Below, piece after piece: positions 53,704-62,827 of a stretch of 64,000 nt of DNA. The stretch spans positions 1,748,001 to 1,812,000 of the forward strand of contig NZ_CP048630.1 in NCBI RefSeq assembly GCF_010669125.1. Reading direction: 5' to 3'. Made by a program: the position numbers and the translations under genes. This stretch comes from Ancylobacter pratisalsi. Lineage in GTDB: Bacteria; Pseudomonadota; Alphaproteobacteria; Rhizobiales; Xanthobacteraceae. Within the stretch, counting starts at the first letter, position 1, and every line of letters starts with the position of its first letter. The notes below the pieces were generated by a model that saw only the letters and a program-made list of their open reading frames with translations, had not been told where the DNA came from and did not search any database.

Positions 53704-55083
53704 TTAACGGGCGTAACGCTCGGCCAGCAACGCGTCGAGGGCGCGAATGGTCTGCGCCTCGCCGCCCTCGGGGCGTCCCGGGCGGGCGCTCGGGTTCCAG
53801 GCGAAGATATCGAGATGCAGCCAGGCCCCGGCCCGCTCGACAAAACGCTGCAGAAACAGCGCGGCGGTGATGGAGCCCGCAAAACCACTGCCCGGTGCGT
53901 TGTTGATATCCGCGATCGGGCTATCGAGCATGGCGGCATAAGGTTGCCACAGCGGCATGCGCCAGGAAGGATCCGCCTCGGCCGCGCCATGCCGGGCAAG
54001 GTCAGCGGCAAGAGCGTCATCATCGGTGTAGGCGGGAGGAAGCTGCGGACCAAGCGCGACACGCGCCGCGCCTGTCAGGGTCGCGAAGTCGATCAGCAAT
54101 TCAGGGGCTTCCTCGTCGGCAAGGCTGAGCGCATCGGCCAGGACCAGCCGGCCCTCGGCGTCGGTGTTGCCGATCTCGACGGTCAGGCCCTTGCGTGAGG
54201 GGAAGATATCGCCCGGCCGGAAGGCCGATCCGTCAATCGCATTTTCCACCGCCGGCACAAGCAGGCGCAGCCGCACCGGCAGAGCCCGCGCCATGATCAT
54301 CTGCGCAAGGCCGATGGCGTTTGCCGCACCGCCCATATCCTTCTTCATCAACAGCATGCCGCTCGACGGCTTGATGTCGAGCCCTCCGGTGTCGAAGCAT
54401 ACGCCCTTGCCGACCAGCGTAACCTTGGGGGCCTCGGGCACTCCCCACCGCAGGTCAATCAGGCGCGGGGCGCGCGGGCTCGCCCGGCCAACCGCATGTA
54501 TGAGCGGGAGGTTGGCGCCAAGCAGGTCTTCACCCGTCGTGACGCTGACGTCGGCGCCAAAACGGGCGGCGAGTTCGCGCACGGCGGATTCGAGCTCGGC
54601 CGGACCCAGATCATTGGCCGGGGTATTCACCAAGTCGCGGGTCAGCGCCGCGGCCTCGGCAGTGCGGGTCACCGCGTCTGCGTCGACCCCCTCGGGCACC
54701 ACCAGTCGCACTTCAGCGCCGTTGCGGGAGCGATAGCGGGCGAAGCGGTAGGCGCCAGTGAGGAAGCCCAGCACCGCAAGCCTGGGGTCAGCGGGCGGGT
54801 GCGCGATGGTGTAGTCGCCCGCTGGCAGGCCGGTGGCAAGCTTACCGAAGGACAAAGGGTCACGCGGGGTTGCCTCGATCCCGAACAGCACCCCGGCGAT
54901 GGAGCCATCTCCCGCCGGCAGCACCAGCACGGCACCCGGCTCGCCCTTGAAGCCGCTCGCTTCGGCAAAGGCCAATGCTGTCGCGGCCAGCCCGCTTGTG
55001 ACCTCGCGCCAGTTCTGTGCGGTCACGCACCAGATTGGACGCGGATTGGCCGCATTCTCCGCCCGGATCAGTGTCGCGCCCAT
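53704..55083 (-). CDS. Leucyl aminopeptidase, M17 family
   Basis: A 459-residue cytosolic metallo-aminopeptidase. The catalytic C-terminal domain has metal-binding GKGVCFDTGGLDIKPS (Lys and Asp ligands), then MKKDMGGAANAIGLA, and NTDAEGRLVLADALS with the Asp/Glu ligands and the arginine. ATG 55083 (MGATLIRAEN) is the family-like start; an upstream in-frame codon at 55137 adds unrelated residues. It follows the histidine phosphatase gene by 19 nt in the same direction and is the last gene of that group. Confidence 0.92.
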   Translation of the reverse strand: MGATLIRAENAANPRPIWCVTAQNWREVTSGLAATALAFAEASGFKGEPGAVLVLPAGDGSIAGVLFGIEATPRDPLSFGKLATGLPAGDYTIAHPPADPRLAVLGFLTGAYRFARYRSRNGAEVRLVVPEGVDADAVTRTAEAAALTRDLVNTPANDLGPAELESAVRELAARFGADVSVTTGEDLLGANLPLIHAVGRASPRAPRLIDLRWGVPEAPKVTLVGKGVCFDTGGLDIKPSSGMLLMKKDMGGAANAIGLAQMIMARALPVRLRLLVPAVENAIDGSAFRPGDIFPSRKGLTVEIGNTDAEGRLVLADALSLADEEAPELLIDFATLTGAARVALGPQLPPAYTDDDALAADLARHGAAEADPSWRMPLWQPYAAMLDSPIADINNAPGSGFAGSITAALFLQRFVERAGAWLHLDIFAWNPSARPGRPEGGEAQTIRALDALLAERYAR

Positions 55084-55102
55084 GTCGCATCCCCTGTTGC
55101 CG

Positions 55103-55693
55103 TCAGGCGACGGCGATTTCGAACGCCCCGTTCTCAATCATGTAGACAGCTCCCTGGCGCACGGGCAGCCAGACAGCCTGATCCGGCGGCATTCCCGCGA
55201 GCGCATGAAGCATGGCGCGGACCACGCCCCCGTGGGTGACGACGACAGAATCCTCGGTGATCTCGCCCAGCGCCTCCATCACCCGCTCCGTGAGCATGGC
55301 GTAGCTTTCGCCGTTGGGCGGGACATAATTCCAGGGATCGGCCTTGCGAGCCGCCATGCTGTCCGGATCGCGCCGGCGCAGTTCCGGCCAGGTGTTACCC
55401 TCCCAACGACCGAACGAGATCTCCCTCAGCCGCGCGTCGCGGCGAAAGCCGTCCGGCGCGAGGCCAAGCTTGGCCCGCAGGATCGCCATGGTCTGCGACG
55501 CACGGCTGAGCGGGCTGGACACATAGGCCAGCGGCGCCGTGGCGCCCCCGCTCAGGCGGTCGACAACCCGCGCGGTATCAGCGGCCTGCTCACGGCCGAG
55601 ATCGTTGAGCGGAATGTCATTGGTACCCTGCAGGCGGCCGGCGAGGTTCCAATCGGTCTCGCCATGACGCACGAGATAGATACGAGGCTTCAT
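55103..55693 (-). CDS. Histidine phosphatase family protein (phosphoglycerate mutase-like)
   Basis: A 196-residue phosphatase or mutase. The catalytic histidine is in YLVRHGETDWN, with the second histidine in VVVTHGGVVRAML. The overall pattern (LQGTNDIPLNDLGREQA) resembles bacterial cobC/gpm2-type phosphatases rather than a glycolytic mutase, but the substrate is not clear. ATG 55693 overlaps the upstream stop (ATGA). It sits between an exported protein gene and the aminopeptidase gene. Confidence 0.88.
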   Translation of the reverse strand: MKPRIYLVRHGETDWNLAGRLQGTNDIPLNDLGREQAADTARVVDRLSGGATAPLAYVSSPLSRASQTMAILRAKLGLAPDGFRRDARLREISFGRWEGNTWPELRRRDPDSMAARKADPWNYVPPNGESYAMLTERVMEALGEITEDSVVVTHGGVVRAMLHALAGMPPDQAVWLPVRQGAVYMIENGAFEIAVA

Positions 55694-56265
55694 CTGGCGG
55701 GAATGCTCACGACTTGCGTATAGGTGCGCCCCGCGCGACCGACGGTGGGATAAGCGACGCGCAGACGTGCCGTGGCGCCGGAACGCGGCAGGCGGCCGGA
55801 AACGAAGACGCGCGCGCCCTGGATCACCCGCCCAAGGCAGCGGCTGGAACCCGCCTGGACACGGTGGACAACGAAATTCCCGTAATCGACGGCAAGCGAC
55901 ACGTTCGAGGGAGCGTCGAGGATCGTGATCGTGGGCGCCTGTTCGGTTTGGCAGATCGTGTCCGCCGTTCCGGCCGCGAAGACCAGCTTGCCCTCTCCAC
56001 CGCCGGTGAGCAGCGAGATGGAGGTGCGGCCATTCGTGGTCGGCGGGGCGACATAGCCCGGGAACACCGCACCACCGACGCCAAAGATGCGCTGCCAGAG
56101 TGGATACTGCTGGAAAGTCGGGGGCACACCGCGGTCCTGCGCGCCGGGTCCCGGCCCGACGATCACCGAGGTCGACTGGGCGGCGGCGAAGCCACCTCCG
56201 GCCAGCAGAAGGGTGGCCGCGAGAGCACCTGCGGCGACGGCACGGAATCGATTGGCCTTGGTCAT
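55690..56265 (-). CDS. Exported protein of unknown function, upstream of the histidine phosphatase gene
   Basis: A 191-residue protein with a signal peptide (AVAAGALAATLLLAGGGFAAAQ). The mature part is beta-rich and proline-rich, with two cysteines (TICQTEQ and SRCLGRV) that may pair. No catalytic motif was seen; the family is not one I can name, though similar exported proteins occur beside fabI in Rhizobiales. ATG 56265 was chosen because GGAGG lies 7 nt upstream. Its stop overlaps the phosphatase start. Confidence 0.75.
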   Translation of the reverse strand: MTKANRFRAVAAGALAATLLLAGGGFAAAQSTSVIVGPGPGAQDRGVPPTFQQYPLWQRIFGVGGAVFPGYVAPPTTNGRTSISLLTGGGEGKLVFAAGTADTICQTEQAPTITILDAPSNVSLAVDYGNFVVHRVQAGSSRCLGRVIQGARVFVSGRLPRSGATARLRVAYPTVGRAGRTYTQVVSIPAR

Positions 56266-56292
56266 CGTGGCACCTCCGCTCATCGAGCGCAC

Positions 56293-57117
56293 TCAGTCGC
56301 GCTCGAGAGTAAGATCGGGCGCGTCGGGATTCTTCATGCCGACGATATGGTAGCCGGCATCCACATGATGAATCTCGCCGGTAACGGCCCGGCCGAGATC
56401 CGAGAGTAGATACATGCCCGTATCGCCGACTTCGTCGATGGTGACGGTACGGCGCAGCGGCGCGTTCAGCTCGTTCCACTTCAGAATGTAGCGGAAATCG
56501 CCAATCCCCGAAGCCGCCAGCGTCTTGATCGGGCCGGCGGAGATGGCGTTGACTCGAATGTTCTTCGGGCCGAGATCAGCGGCGAGATAACGCACGCTCG
56601 CCTCCAGGGCGGCCTTGGCGACGCCCATCACATTGTAATGCGGCATCCATTTCTCGGCGCCGTAATAGGTGAGGGTCAGCATCGAACCGCCGTTCGTCAT
56701 CAGCTTCTCGGCCCGCTGGGCGACCGCCGTGAAGCTGTAACAGGAGATCAGCATCGTTTTGCTGAAATTCTCCGCCGTCGTGTCGACATAACGTCCATCA
56801 AGCTCATTCTTGTCGGAGAACGCGATTGCGTGGACCAGGAAGTCGAGGCCGCCAAGCTGGCGCTCGGTCTCCGCGAAGACGGCGTCAATGGTGGCGGGAT
56901 CGGTGACGTCGCAATGGCCGACGAGCGCCGCATCAAGTTCGGCGGCCAGCGGCTCAACCCGCTTGCGCAGCGGCTCACCCTGATAAGTGAAGGCGAGCTT
57001 CGCCCCCTGCGTCGCCGCTGCCTTCGCGATGCCCCAGGCAATGGAGCGATTGTTCGCCACTCCCATCACCAGGCCGCGCTTGCCGTTCATCAACCCGCCC
57101 GATGCCATGCCTGTCAC
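56293..57117 (-). CDS. fabI: Enoyl-[acyl-carrier-protein] reductase (NADH), FabI
   Basis: A 274-residue cytosolic enzyme that reduces enoyl-ACP in the last step of fatty-acid elongation. The SDR-type cofactor motif is GLVMGVANNRSIAWGIAKA, and the active-site Tyr-x6-Lys is YNVMGVAKAALE. The substrate-side NAISAGPIKTLAASGIGDF is FabI-specific. GTG 57117 has GGAG 6 nt upstream and is preferred over ATG 57108. FabI is the target of triclosan in other bacteria; no resistance change is evident here. It leads a short unit with the exported protein and the phosphatase. Confidence 0.95.
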   Translation of the reverse strand: MTGMASGGLMNGKRGLVMGVANNRSIAWGIAKAAATQGAKLAFTYQGEPLRKRVEPLAAELDAALVGHCDVTDPATIDAVFAETERQLGGLDFLVHAIAFSDKNELDGRYVDTTAENFSKTMLISCYSFTAVAQRAEKLMTNGGSMLTLTYYGAEKWMPHYNVMGVAKAALEASVRYLAADLGPKNIRVNAISAGPIKTLAASGIGDFRYILKWNELNAPLRRTVTIDEVGDTGMYLLSDLGRAVTGEIHHVDAGYHIVGMKNPDAPDLTLERD

Positions 57118-57221
57118 GCTATGCTCCGTACTCTCTGCTCACCTCGCGGTGGCCAAGGGTTCCTATCGCACAGCGCAAACACCCGCTCAAGCGACCCGGT
57201 CAACAGGGCCGTGCCAACCCG

Positions 57222-58208
57222 TCAGATCGTGCCGTCCTGGCGACGTGTCATCAGCGCTTCCAGTTCAGGGTCGCGCTCCTCCGGCAGCATGATACGCATG
57301 GTGGCGAACAGGTCTCCCATCGCATCCTGTGCCTTCGGCAACCCCCTGCCGCGCAGGCGGAAAGTGCGCCCGGAATTGGTCCATGCCGGCACCGAGAGCT
57401 CGACCTCGCCGGACAGCGTGGGCACGCGGACTTTGCCACCGGTCACAGCCAGGGCGAGCGGCAACGGAACATCTGTGCGCAGGTCCGCGCCCTCGACCCG
57501 GAAATGCCGATGCGGCGCATAGGCAATGACGACATAGGCGTCCCCGGGGGCTCCACCGAAGGGACTGGGTTCACCCTGCCCCTTCAACCGCATGCGATGG
57601 CCTTCCGCGACCTTGGCGGGAATCTTCACCTCGACGGCGCGTCCGTTCGGCAGATGAACCTTGACCGGACCGCCCTCGATGACGTTTTCCAGAGATACCG
57701 GGACCTTGATTTCGACATCGCCGCCGCGTGGCACTTCACCGCCAGCCCCGCCCGCACGGCCCCGCCGCCCGCGCGCACCTCCACCGAGGCCGCCGAGGAT
57801 ATCGGAAATGACATCGTCGAAGCCGCCCGCATCATGGGGCCCATGGCCGGACCGGCGTGCGCCCTCCGGTCCATAGGAGAAGCTCTCGAAAATGGTCTCG
57901 CCGCCCGGCCCGCGACCGAACCCACCACGCCGGAAGCCGCGTTCGAACCCCTGACCGCCGCCGGGGAAACCCTCAAACCCCTTCGGCTTGCCTTCCGCAT
58001 CGATTTCGCCACGGTCGAACTGGCCACGCTTTTCCGGATCCGAGAGGATTTCGTGCGCGCTGTTCAGTTCGGCAAAACGGTCCTGCGCCGTCGGATCGCC
58101 CTTGTTGGCGTCCGGATGCAGTTTTTTGGCAAGCCGCCGGAAGGCGCGCTTGATTTCAGGCTGGTCGGCGGTACGGGCAACGCCGAGAATGTCGTAAGGA
58201 TCTCGCAT
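57222..58208 (-). CDS. DnaJ-like co-chaperone (CbpA type)
   Basis: A 328-residue Hsp40. The J domain (about 1-65) has the essential HPD in LAKKLHPDANKG. A long Gly/Phe-rich region follows (GFPGGGQGFERGFRRGGFG), then two C-terminal substrate-binding domains (VEIKVPVSLENVIEGGPVKV; LPLALAVTGGKVRVPTLSG). There is no zinc-finger domain, so it is CbpA-like rather than DnaJ. It should stimulate the DnaK ATPase. Its downstream neighbour in the same direction is fabI. Confidence 0.92.
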   Translation of the reverse strand: MRDPYDILGVARTADQPEIKRAFRRLAKKLHPDANKGDPTAQDRFAELNSAHEILSDPEKRGQFDRGEIDAEGKPKGFEGFPGGGQGFERGFRRGGFGRGPGGETIFESFSYGPEGARRSGHGPHDAGGFDDVISDILGGLGGGARGRRGRAGGAGGEVPRGGDVEIKVPVSLENVIEGGPVKVHLPNGRAVEVKIPAKVAEGHRMRLKGQGEPSPFGGAPGDAYVVIAYAPHRHFRVEGADLRTDVPLPLALAVTGGKVRVPTLSGEVELSVPAWTNSGRTFRLRGRGLPKAQDAMGDLFATMRIMLPEERDPELEALMTRRQDGTI

Positions 58209-58342
58209 CGGTAATCATCTCGTCCGGCGGTTCCGGGCTTCGGACGTCATGTAAGAACGGTGTTGCCGCAGTGCAACGGTGGAACCGCGCTGGCAGACAT
58301 CATCTTTCGACCCTGACAGGTATTCGGGTCAATTCGGACCAG

Positions 58343-58849
58343 TTATCCCTTGTCGAGCATGCGGGCCTGATCGACCTTCCAGGTCCCCTTGGCGTTCTGG
58401 CAGGCTTCGCCTTCCAGCCATTCCTCGCTTGAATCACGCACAAAGCTCATCAGGAAGCCCCGGCAACCGCCCGCACCGGCACCACGATCCTCCGCTGAGC
58501 CAATCAGCGGCGTGACCGTGCCGCGTGTCGAGCTGGCATAGTTTTCCCACGGCACGCTTGGGGAGGCCTGGTTCTCTCCCAGTGCCTCTGCCAGTGCACG
58601 ACGTGCGGATGCCCAGTCACCCGGGGCGACGCCTTCGGGAACGGGCTCGGCGAACGCGTACGGGGCAACGGATCCGGTGGCGAGCGGGTCCAATGGCGGC
58701 GCTGCCGAGCAGCCTGCGAGCAACAGACCAGCCGCCCCGACCAAAGTCAGCCGCGATAGTACTGGGCCTACGCCCACGGCGCGCTTATATGAGGGGCAGC
58801 CATCGGTAGCCCGCACCGGCGTCATTCGCTGCCCGTGGAAAGTCGACAT
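58343..58849 (-). CDS. RT0821/Lpp0805-type surface lipoprotein
   Basis: About 168 residues. A lipobox LLLAGCSA follows a hydrophobic segment, so the protein should be a lipoprotein anchored in the envelope. The C-terminal region ([39 protein letters not shown]) matches the RT0821/Lpp0805 surface family. The start is uncertain: ATG 58849 and 58825 both give long N-terminal regions before the hydrophobic leader. It is divergent from pdxH, an arrangement common in Rhizobiales. Confidence 0.78.
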   Translation of the reverse strand: MSTFHGQRMTPVRATDGCPSYKRAVGVGPVLSRLTLVGAAGLLLAGCSAAPPLDPLATGSVAPYAFAEPVPEGVAPGDWASARRALAEALGENQASPSVPWENYASSTRGTVTPLIGSAEDRGAGAGGCRGFLMSFVRDSSEEWLEGEACQNAKGTWKVDQARMLDKG

Positions 58850-58900
58850 TTGGCCCTGGTTCCGAGGGGGCGCCCCGCCCCCGCTCTTGAAGATGCCGCT

Positions 58901-59527
58901 ATGGAAACGCCCGAACCGTTAACATCTGGTGAGTTCACCGAATCCGCCGAGCCTTTCGAGCTGTTCGAAACGTGGTTCAAGGACGCCAAGGCCAGCGAGC
59001 CGAATGACCCCAACGCCATGGCTCTCGCCACCGTCGATGCCGACGGGCTGCCTGATGTGCGCATGGTTCTGCTGAACGGGCGCGACGCCCACGGCTTCAT
59101 CTTCTACACCAACACCCAGAGCGCGAAGGGCCTGGAACTCGCTGCGGTTCCCAAGGCCTCGGCCGTCTTCCACTGGAAGTCGCTGCGCCGGCAGATTCGC
59201 CTTCGCGGCCCGGTCGAGAGGGTTAGCGACGTCGAGGCTGACGCCTATTTCGCGACCCGCCCGCGTCTTTCGCAGATCGGCGCCTGGGCCAGCCAGCAAT
59301 CGCGGCCGCTGGAAGGACGCTTTGCGCTCGAAGCGGCGGTGGCGAAGGTCACGGCGCAGTACGCGCTGGGAAGCGTGCCGCGCCCACCGCACTGGACCGG
59401 CTTTCGCATCCGGCCGGTGCAGATCGAGTTCTGGCACGATCGCCCGTTCCGGCTGCACGACCGCATCGTTTTTCGCCGTCCCCTGCCCGATGGCGGGGAA
59501 TGGACCCGTACCCGGCTTTATCCCTGA
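58901..59527 (+). CDS. pdxH: Pyridoxamine 5'-phosphate oxidase
   Basis: A 208-residue FMN enzyme making pyridoxal phosphate from pyridoxine or pyridoxamine phosphate. Family segments are [56 protein letters not shown] and the C-terminal signature [20 protein letters not shown] 58901 ([10 protein letters not shown]) gives the usual length; an upstream in-frame ATG at 58835 would overlap the divergent lipoprotein gene. An SDR gene follows after 32 nt and may be co-transcribed. Confidence 0.95.
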   Translation: METPEPLTSGEFTESAEPFELFETWFKDAKASEPNDPNAMALATVDADGLPDVRMVLLNGRDAHGFIFYTNTQSAKGLELAAVPKASAVFHWKSLRRQIRLRGPVERVSDVEADAYFATRPRLSQIGAWASQQSRPLEGRFALEAAVAKVTAQYALGSVPRPPHWTGFRIRPVQIEFWHDRPFRLHDRIVFRRPLPDGGEWTRTRLYP

Positions 59528-59559
59528 CAGTTCCCCGCCCTTCAGCTAAGTAAGGCTCC

Positions 59560-60309
59560 ATGATCAAGGGTTCCAACCAGCCTCGCCGCACTCTCCTGCT
59601 TACGGGTGCCTCGCGCGGTATCGGCCACGCCACCGTGAAGCGCTTCTCGGCGGCTGGATGGCGCGTCATCACCTGCTCGCGCCATCCCTTCCCGGAGAAC
59701 TGTCCGTGGGAGATGGGGCCGGAAGACCATATCCAGGTGGATCTTTCCGATCCCGCAGACACCATGCGCGCGGTCGAGGAGATCCGCAGTCGCCTGCCCG
59801 ACGGCGAGTTGCACGCGCTGGTCAACAATGCAGGCATATCGCCCAAGAGCGCGGGTGGTGAACGCCTGGGGACCCTTAACACGCCCGAGGAAGACTGGCG
59901 CCGGGTGTTCCAGGTGAACTTCTTTGCCCCGATCCTGCTGGCGCGCGGCCTTCTGGAAGAACTCAAGCGCACACACGGCGCTGTCGTGAACGTCACCTCC
60001 ATCGCCGGCTCGCGCGTACACCCATTCGCCGGGGCAGCCTATGCGACCTCCAAGGCCGCGCTTGCCGGCCTCACCCGCGAGATGGCCGCTGATTTCGGGG
60101 CGCTGGGCGTTCGGGTCAATGCCATCGCACCGGGCGAGATCGACACCTCGATCCTCTCGCCGGGCACGGAAAAGATCGTCGAGCAAATCCCGATGCAGCG
60201 GCTTGGCACCCCCGACGAGGTGGCAAAGATCATCTACGTGCTGTGCACCGACACCTCGTCCTACCTGAACGGTGCGGAGATCCACATCAATGGCGGGCAG
60301 CATGTGTGA
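59560..60309 (+). CDS. SDR-family oxidoreductase
   Basis: A 249-residue short-chain dehydrogenase/reductase. The Rossmann glycine motif is LLTGASRGIGHATVKRF, followed by NNAG in VNNAGISPKS. The catalytic Ser/Tyr/Lys are in VTSIAGSR and AYATSKAALAGL. The C-terminal LNGAEIHINGGQHV is usual. The substrate cannot be assigned. It lies downstream of pdxH and is tail-to-tail with corA, 9 nt away. Confidence 0.88.
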   Translation: MIKGSNQPRRTLLLTGASRGIGHATVKRFSAAGWRVITCSRHPFPENCPWEMGPEDHIQVDLSDPADTMRAVEEIRSRLPDGELHALVNNAGISPKSAGGERLGTLNTPEEDWRRVFQVNFFAPILLARGLLEELKRTHGAVVNVTSIAGSRVHPFAGAAYATSKAALAGLTREMAADFGALGVRVNAIAPGEIDTSILSPGTEKIVEQIPMQRLGTPDEVAKIIYVLCTDTSSYLNGAEIHINGGQHV

Positions 60310-60318
60310 CTGGCAAGG

Positions 60319-61299
60319 TCACAGCCAGCGCCGCCATTTGAAGATCAGATAGGGCACGACTGCCGCCGCCAGCATGGCGAGCAGGGCAATCGGATAGCCC
60401 CAACGGTCGGCAAGTTCGGGCATGTACTGGAAGTTCATGCCGTAGACCGAAGCGATCAGCGTTGGTGGCATCAAGACCACCGAAAGCACCGCGAATATCT
60501 TGATGATGTTGTTCTGCTCGATACCCACCATGCCCAGCGTGGCATCGAGCAGAAACGTCACTTTGTTGCCGAGAAAGCTGACATGGTCGTTCAGTGAGGC
60601 GACGTCGCGCTGCATGCTCTTCAGCATGGCGCGCTGATCCTTGCTGAAGCGCTCGACGTCGCTCTCATTGGCGAGGAAGATCACCAGACGTCCGATCGAC
60701 ACCAGGCTTTCGCGCACCTTGGAGCCGAGATCCGCGCGCTGGCCGATGATACGCATCAGAACCTGAAAGCGCTCGCTGCCGGTTCCCTTTGCCTCGTCTC
60801 CCGAGAAGATGCGTCGGGACAGGTCGTCGATCTCCTCGGCCAACCGCTCAATGATATCGGCGGCGCGGTCGATCACGGTGTCCAGCATCTGCAGCAGCAG
60901 CCCGCTGCCCTTGATCCCCGATGGGCAAGCCCGATCCAACCGCGAGACGATAAGCGAGAAAGGCCGTGATTCGTCGTAGCGCACCGTCGCAAGCCGGTCT
61001 CCGGCCAGGATGAAGGTCACGGCAGAGAGAGTGGGGTGGTCGCTCTCGCTATTGCAGACGACCGACCCGGTCATGTAGCGCGCCGCGTTCTCCACCCTCA
61101 ATCGGCTCGAGGGCTCGATCTCCGCCATTTCCTCACGCGTCGGGATCGAGACCCCAAGCGCAGCCTCGACCTGTCGATCCTCCTCAAGGGTCGGCCGGTA
61201 CAGGTCGATCCAGATGGCATCCGCAGGCACCGCCCCGCCAGATTCCACCTCCACGCGGACCAGGCAGCCCGCATGCACGCTATAGGCGTTTATCATCAC
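60319..61299 (-). CDS. corA: CorA-family magnesium transport protein
   Basis: A 326-residue divalent-cation channel or transporter. The C-terminal two-helix pore has the family signature YGMNFQYMPEL between membrane segments (IFAVLSVVLMPPTLIASV, then PIALLAMLAAAVVPYLIF). The long N-terminal domain is cytosolic and helical. Mg2+ is the usual substrate, with Co2+ and Ni2+ also carried by some relatives. The start may be either of two adjacent ATG codons (61299 or 61296). Confidence 0.92.
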   Translation of the reverse strand: MMINAYSVHAGCLVRVEVESGGAVPADAIWIDLYRPTLEEDRQVEAALGVSIPTREEMAEIEPSSRLRVENAARYMTGSVVCNSESDHPTLSAVTFILAGDRLATVRYDESRPFSLIVSRLDRACPSGIKGSGLLLQMLDTVIDRAADIIERLAEEIDDLSRRIFSGDEAKGTGSERFQVLMRIIGQRADLGSKVRESLVSIGRLVIFLANESDVERFSKDQRAMLKSMQRDVASLNDHVSFLGNKVTFLLDATLGMVGIEQNNIIKIFAVLSVVLMPPTLIASVYGMNFQYMPELADRWGYPIALLAMLAAAVVPYLIFKWRRWL

Positions 61300-61528
61300 C
61301 CCTCCCCGTTTGTCCGGCCGGTCGAAAGAACGATCGGCCGGTCATAGCCCCTCGCAGCCAGCGAAGACTCGCTGGGCAGGCCATTGCCGAAACGCACAAC
61401 ACATCGTCAAGGCACACGTGCCGCAAGCGATACCGCGTGCGTTCGTGTCCGCCCGCCTGATTGGGCGCCGTGCGGTGTTCCTCAGCAATGTAGGGAGAGT
61501 TCGTCGAGAACCCGGGGCCAGATCCGTG

Positions 61529-61759
61529 TCAGGCCGCAAAATACTCGATGTCGCGAAGCGTTACCACTTTGGGCTCCGCCTCTTCGGTCCGCGCCGCGCC
61601 CTTTACGGGGGCATCGGATACCGTCTTGTTCTGGGAAGCGTAGCGGGCCGCAGCAGCAACCGCCGAAATGCCGATTTCGCGCCAATGGGCACTTTGCTGC
61701 GAACGCTCCCAACGTTCGCTCGGCCGGCCATCGGATGCCGGACTTTCCTCGGTAGACAT
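61529..61759 (-). CDS. Small cytosolic protein of unknown function
   Basis: A 76-residue protein. ATG 61759 (MSTEESPASDGR) has GGAG 6 nt upstream, a better start than ATG codons further up. The middle has HWREIGISAVAAAARYA, a possible amphipathic or weakly hydrophobic helix, and the end is acidic (VTLRDIEYFAA). I recall similar short proteins in Rhizobiales but no function. Confidence 0.6.
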   Translation of the reverse strand: MSTEESPASDGRPSERWERSQQSAHWREIGISAVAAAARYASQNKTVSDAPVKGAARTEEAEPKVVTLRDIEYFAA

Positions 61760-62049
61760 GATTTTCTCCATGCTCGTCGCCCGACCATCGGGCAACTGCC
61801 GACGAAGTGAGCGCCGGACTGCGTCAAAATTATGCAGAGTCGAGGTCATGCCTAGGGCTATTAAGCCCTGCCGCCCCCTTTGTCGGGCAGACTCGACCTC
61901 TTCCAACGTAACTGAGCTTTTTCAGCAACATAGTTACGCAACCGAGCGCGGCATCGATGTGGCCTCTTCAAGGCTGAAAGGAGTTCGGTTAATCGACTGT
62001 ATCGGCAGCGTGCGCAGCGCACGCGTCAACTGAGTCGGAGCGGCTGGAA

Positions 62050-62652
62050 ATGATCGTGCGTGGGGCGGGGGCTGTTCTGTTGGCGCTTCTTCTGGGAGCG
62101 TGCAGCGCCGTGGAGCGCCAGCCGGCGCCCGAAGCATCGTTGACGCCGCGTGACAAGTCGCTGCTGGCCAACGCACCGTACAAGAAGATCCTGCCGCCGG
62201 ACATGTACCAGCGCTCGATCGTGGATTACGCGGGGACCCAGAAGCCGGGCACCATCGTGGTCGATACCGACAAGAAATTCCTTTACCTGGTCGAGGACGA
62301 CGGCAAGGCGATCCGCTATGGCGTCACCGTCGGCGAGGAAGGCCTCGCCTTCCGTGGCGAAGCCAAGGTGGGACGCAAGGCCGAATGGCCGACCTGGACG
62401 CCCACCGCCGAGATCAAGGAGCGCCTCAGCGGCGTTCCGAACTTCGTCGGCCCTGGCCCGCACAACCCGATGGGCGCGCGCGCGCTCTATCTGTACCAGG
62501 GCAACAAGGACACGCTGTTCCGTATTCACGGCACCAACCAGCCCGAATATATCGGCCAGGCTATCTCCTCCGGCTGCATCCGCATGCTGAACGAGGACGT
62601 GATCGACCTTTATTCGCGCGTGCCGCAGGGCGCGAACGTCGTCGTGCTCTGA
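62050..62652 (+). CDS. L,D-transpeptidase lipoprotein (YkuD family)
   Basis: A 200-residue envelope enzyme. The lipobox LLLGAC18 follows a short leader, so it should be anchored as a lipoprotein. The YkuD domain has the catalytic H160 in FRIHGTNQPE and C176 in SSGCIRMLNED. These enzymes make 3-3 cross-links in peptidoglycan or attach proteins such as Lpp to it. A strong terminator follows the gene. Confidence 0.93.
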   Translation: MIVRGAGAVLLALLLGACSAVERQPAPEASLTPRDKSLLANAPYKKILPPDMYQRSIVDYAGTQKPGTIVVDTDKKFLYLVEDDGKAIRYGVTVGEEGLAFRGEAKVGRKAEWPTWTPTAEIKERLSGVPNFVGPGPHNPMGARALYLYQGNKDTLFRIHGTNQPEYIGQAISSGCIRMLNEDVIDLYSRVPQGANVVVL

Positions 62653-62679
62653 TAGCGACGTCGAATTCGGGAAGAGATC

Positions 62680-62709
62680 AAGGGCGCTGCTGCGGCAGCG
62701 CCCTTTTTC
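62680..62709 (+). terminator. Intrinsic terminator of the L,D-transpeptidase gene
   Basis: A perfect 11-bp stem (62680-62690 with 62695-62705), a 4-nt loop and a T-run (TTTTT at 62704-62708) form a textbook Rho-independent terminator 28 nt past the stop. Confidence 0.92.
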
Positions 62710-62761
62710 GTTCCGGGCCAGACCGCGCGCTTGCCCTTCCAGCCGCACCGGTCCCGGATAT

Positions 62762-62789
62762 GAAAAATGCCCGGGACGTGCCCGGGCAT
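62762..62789 (-). terminator. Intrinsic terminator of the aminotransferase gene
   Basis: On the minus strand a perfect 9-bp stem (62789-62781 with 62775-62767) and a 5-nt loop run into TTTTT (the A-run at 62763-62767 of the plus strand). It lies 38 nt past the stop of the aminotransferase gene. Confidence 0.88.
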
Positions 62790-62827
62790 CATGCTGAAAT
62801 ACCGGCGTATGGCGGGCGAAGCCGCCG